Shown here: one piece after another, positions 5,151-7,606 of the stretch | Layout of the letters: each line of letters opens with the position of its first letter | How positions within the stretch are numbered: the stretch's first letter is position 1 | Notes under the pieces: model-generated | What the model saw: the letters and a program-made list of their open reading frames with translations, nothing else | The model's database searches: none | Told to the model about the DNA's origin: nothing | Assembly: GCA_029940245.1 (NCBI GenBank) | Contig: JAOZRF010000126.1 | Span: 1-7,606 of the forward strand | Direction of reading: 5' to 3' | DNA from: Desulfobacula sp. | GTDB lineage: Bacteria; Desulfobacterota; Desulfobacteria; Desulfobacterales; Desulfobacteraceae | DNA length: 7,606 nt | Position numbers and translations under genes: made by a program

Positions 5151-6830
5151 ATGACAAAAGCTCAATCTTTATGGAATCATGGTGTTAAAATAGGAGCCAT
5201 TGGCGGGGTCAGTGTTCTTATTATTGCCCTTGTCGGTATGATTGAATCATTTGGTAAACGAGATATCATTTCTGGTATTTTACCGATGGGTATAGCCATG
5301 GCATTGATAATCTGTACATTAGTGGCATATATTGCGGCTGACAAAACACCGATTAGTGAAAAATCAATTAAATTTGTCAATGCAGTCATTTCTGGTTTTG
5401 TGACCAGTGGGTTTCTTGCATTACTCGTTGTTATCGGTCGTTCATTTAACATGAGGGATATGCTTATCGCCGCGTCCCCGGCGCTGTACAAAGCTTTAAC
5501 CGCAGGGATCGCCGGTGCAGGGGGCATTTTTTTAATTCTGGCGGTGGGACTTATTTGCGGGATATTTGCAGGAGTTCTTATACTTTTAGATACCTTTCCC
5601 AGAAAATTAATTATAAAAGCACTTGCAACTATTTTTATTTTAGGATTGTTACAGGAACTTATAATGCCCTTAATAAAGTCCTGGAATTTTGGGATTACAA
5701 ATTACCTGGGAAAGTTATTCTATACGCAGAACGGACTGACAATAATTGGTGTAGTACTGGCTGCCGTAATTTTTTGTATCATCTCTCTTTTATGGAAGGC
5801 AAACCAGAATGCGATTAAAGGCACATATACGGATTTGCCTAAAGGAACGCAAAAAAAGGTTAAAACATTCGGTTTTTTAGTACTGGCTGTTTTTTTAATC
5901 GTTCTGCCGCAGTTCCTGGGATTATTTTTAAGTGAAGTTCTCACCATTGTGGGGCTTTACGTTCTGCTTGGCCTTGGATTGAATATTGTAGTCGGTTATG
6001 CAGGCCTTCTGGATCTCGGATATGTTGCTTTTTTTGCAATCGGATCTTATGTCGTGGCAATCCTCACATCACCGGAAATTTTTTCATTTGGGTTCAATTT
6101 CTGGCAGGCGCTTCCCATAGCAGTTATTATGGGCATCACTGCCGGTATGCTGCTGGGTATACCGGTTCTTAAGATGCGGGGGGATTATCTGGCCATTGCC
6201 ACCCTGGGGTTTGGTGAAATTATCCGTATTCTGGTTCTTTCTGACTTTTTGAAACCCTGGCTGGGCGGTGCACAGGGTATCGGGGCCATTCCCAATCCGA
6301 ATTTTTTTGGATTTCAAATGGTCAAACCCCAGCATATTTATTTCCTGATTTTAGCAGGTTGTATGCTGGTGGTATTTATTTCTATTCGGCTTAAAAATTC
6401 CAGACTCGGAAGAGCCTGGATGGCCATGCGTGAGGATGAAGATGTGGCTCAGGCAATGGGGATCAATCTTGTTGCAACCAAATTGCTTGCCTTTGCCACA
6501 GGAGCCGGGTTTTCAGCTTTAAGCGGGGCCATTTTTGCAAGCAAGATCGGCTCTGTTTATCCACACAGCTTCAATCTTTTCATCTCGATAAATGTTGTAT
6601 GCCTTATTATTATCGGTGGTATTGGAAGTCTGCCAGGTGTTGTTGTCGGCGCAGCCGTTTTGATGGGTCTGCCTGAGCTTTTAAGGGAATTTGCCGAATA
6701 TCGCATGTTGGTTTATGGTGCAGCCCTGGTGGCAATGATGCTTCTTCGACCGGAAGGTCTCTGGCCGGAAGCAAGGCATAAAATTGAGCTTCACGGCGAT
6801 GATGAAACCCAAACCCAAACAGCTGAGTAG
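5151..6830 (+). CDS. livM: branched-chain amino acid-type ABC transporter, permease LivM with long N-terminal membrane extension
   Basis: This is the second channel subunit, paired with LivH in the inner membrane. The family core runs from about residue 240 to 540: GLYVLLGLGLNIVVGYAGLLD (268-288), LGIPVLKMRGDYLAIATLGF (335-354), the coupling loop LGRAWMAMREDEDVAQAMGI (419-438) and LLRPEGLWP (531-539). The total is 559 residues against 425 for E. coli LivM. The difference is an N-terminal region of about 215 residues with five to seven hydrophobic segments (about 13-31, 41-62, 74-95, 113-146 which may be one or two, 152-172 and 195-214). A charged linker, GTYTDLPKGTQKKVK (224-238), joins it to the core. 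No known domain is recognised in the extension. The core is preceded by no better start, and GGTGA (5142-5146) sits four bases before this ATG, so the long form is favoured. The tail is acidic and polar. livG starts 15 bases after the stop. Confidence 0.92.
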   Translation: MTKAQSLWNHGVKIGAIGGVSVLIIALVGMIESFGKRDIISGILPMGIAMALIICTLVAYIAADKTPISEKSIKFVNAVISGFVTSGFLALLVVIGRSFNMRDMLIAASPALYKALTAGIAGAGGIFLILAVGLICGIFAGVLILLDTFPRKLIIKALATIFILGLLQELIMPLIKSWNFGITNYLGKLFYTQNGLTIIGVVLAAVIFCIISLLWKANQNAIKGTYTDLPKGTQKKVKTFGFLVLAVFLIVLPQFLGLFLSEVLTIVGLYVLLGLGLNIVVGYAGLLDLGYVAFFAIGSYVVAILTSPEIFSFGFNFWQALPIAVIMGITAGMLLGIPVLKMRGDYLAIATLGFGEIIRILVLSDFLKPWLGGAQGIGAIPNPNFFGFQMVKPQHIYFLILAGCMLVVFISIRLKNSRLGRAWMAMREDEDVAQAMGINLVATKLLAFATGAGFSALSGAIFASKIGSVYPHSFNLFISINVVCLIIIGGIGSLPGVVVGAAVLMGLPELLREFAEYRMLVYGAALVAMMLLRPEGLWPEARHKIELHGDDETQTQTAE

Positions 6831-6845
6831 CCCGGAGGTGGTCTT

Positions 6846-7606
6846 ATGAGTTTATTAAGTATACAGGAAATGACAAAACGGTTTGGCGGGCTGGTGGCTC
6901 TGGACGCACTGAATATTGAAGTGAAAGAAAAAACGATTCACAGCATTATTGGTCCTAACGGAGCCGGGAAAACAACATTTTTCAATTGTCTTACAGGATT
7001 CTACCGCCCTGAAGAGGGCGAGGTGGCATTTGAAGAAAATTCCATTGTCGGCCTTTCTCCTGACAAGATTGTTTACAAAGGGATCGCAAGAACATATCAG
7101 AATATCCGGCTTTTCCCGAATTTAACAGCATTGGAAAATGTTATGATCGGGTATCATGTTCATCTTAAATCAGGTTTTCTGGGTCCTATACTGGGTCTTA
7201 AAAGTACAATAAGAGAGGAAGCAAAAGCAAAAGAAGTTGCATTAGATCTTCTTAAATATGTAAAGATGGAGGGAAAAGGAGATATCCTTGCAAAGAATTT
7301 TCCCTATGGAGAGCAAAGAAAGCTTGAAATGGCAAGGGCACTGGCTTCCCAGCCAAAACTGTTGCTGCTTGACGAGCCGACCGCCGGAATGAACCCGAGA
7401 GAAACTCAGGATATGATGGATTTTATTGAGAATATGCGTGATGAACTTGGTATCACAATTATCCTTATTGAGCATCAAATGCGGGTTGTAATGAATATTT
7501 CTGATATCGTTACAGTACTTGACTATGGAAAAATGATTGCCGAAGGCTTGCCTGAAGAGATTAAGAATAATAAAACAGTTATTGAAGCTTATCTTGGAAG
7601 TGGTGA
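6846..7606 (+). CDS. livG: branched-chain amino acid-type ABC transporter, ATP-binding protein LivG (3' end cut by window)
   Basis: This is the cytoplasmic ATPase that, normally paired with LivF, drives LivHM. The reading frame is open from ATG 6846 to the window end: 253 codons plus two bases, with no stop. E. coli LivG has 255 residues, so only a few codons are probably missing. Motifs in order: Walker A GPNGAGKTT (36-44), Q-loop Gln85 in RTYQNIRLF, signature FPYGEQRKLEMARAL (152-166), Walker B LLLLDEP (172-178, with catalytic Glu177), D-loop region AGMNP (180-184) and switch His210 in LIEHQM. The long insert between Q-loop and signature (about 103-145) and the ending TVIEAYLG (244-251) are typical of LivG rather than LivF. 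GGAGGTG (6834-6840) is a strong ribosome-binding site seven bases before the ATG, and the gene follows livM by 15 bases in the same operon. livF would be expected next, outside the window. Confidence 0.95.
   Translation, partial: MSLLSIQEMTKRFGGLVALDALNIEVKEKTIHSIIGPNGAGKTTFFNCLTGFYRPEEGEVAFEENSIVGLSPDKIVYKGIARTYQNIRLFPNLTALENVMIGYHVHLKSGFLGPILGLKSTIREEAKAKEVALDLLKYVKMEGKGDILAKNFPYGEQRKLEMARALASQPKLLLLDEPTAGMNPRETQDMMDFIENMRDELGITIILIEHQMRVVMNISDIVTVLDYGKMIAEGLPEEIKNNKTVIEAYLGSG

Noticed and set aside
7055..7305. Pro in place of the first Ser of the ABC signature (FPYGEQ) in LivG, as a possible inactivation
   Set aside because: LivG/LivF proteins commonly have a variant signature such as LPYGEQ or LAYGQQ; Walker A, Walker B, Q-loop and switch His are intact.
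1..7606. Possibility of a defence system, mobile element, prophage fragment or CRISPR array
   Set aside because: No transposase, integrase, nuclease, regularly spaced repeats or terminal inverted repeats were seen; all substantial genes but one fall in known metabolic or transport families.

Overview
The window is A+T-rich bacterial chromosome with ordinary gene packing. The signal peptide on the solute-binding protein and the two-permease Liv transporter layout point to a Gram-negative bacterium. An anaerobic Desulfobacterales-type bacterium (Desulfobacterota) would fit the style of these proteins, but that placement is an inference from memory and was not tested by alignment. No mobile element, CRISPR array, tRNA or rRNA was seen.

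Layout. Positions 1-24 may be the tail of an upstream gene. A GNAT-family N-acetyltransferase follows (27-479, or from GTG at 39), then a small unrecognised protein with four predicted membrane segments (546-950). Both are on the + strand. A hairpin at 959-1001 separates them from a convergent kynureninase gene, kynU (1005-2297, - strand). A 386-base intergenic region (2298-2683) holds divergent promoter-like sequences. The one facing livK is a very close match to the sigma-70 consensus (TTGACA, 17 bases, TATAAA). The one facing kynU has a perfect TTGACA and a poorer -10. Between them lies a palindrome, and copies of TAACCTT are scattered around the kynU promoter.

From 2684 to the end of the window runs a branched-chain-amino-acid-type (HAAT family) ABC transporter. 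It consists of livK (periplasmic binding protein), a strong intrinsic terminator, livH (permease), livM (permease with an unusually long N-terminal membrane extension) and livG (ATPase). livG is cut by the window edge only a few codons before its expected end, and it is a real gene although it has no stop codon inside the window. A livF ATPase would be expected just downstream.

How the genes work together. LivK captures a small amino acid-like ligand in the periplasm, LivH and LivM form the channel, and LivG (with LivF) powers import. KynU cleaves kynurenine to anthranilate and alanine. Its divergent position beside the transporter suggests, but does not prove, shared regulation or that the transporter brings in an aromatic amino acid such as kynurenine or tryptophan. 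I see no clearly undescribed system here. The points most worth checking are the kynU/liv pairing, the control region between them and the extended LivM.
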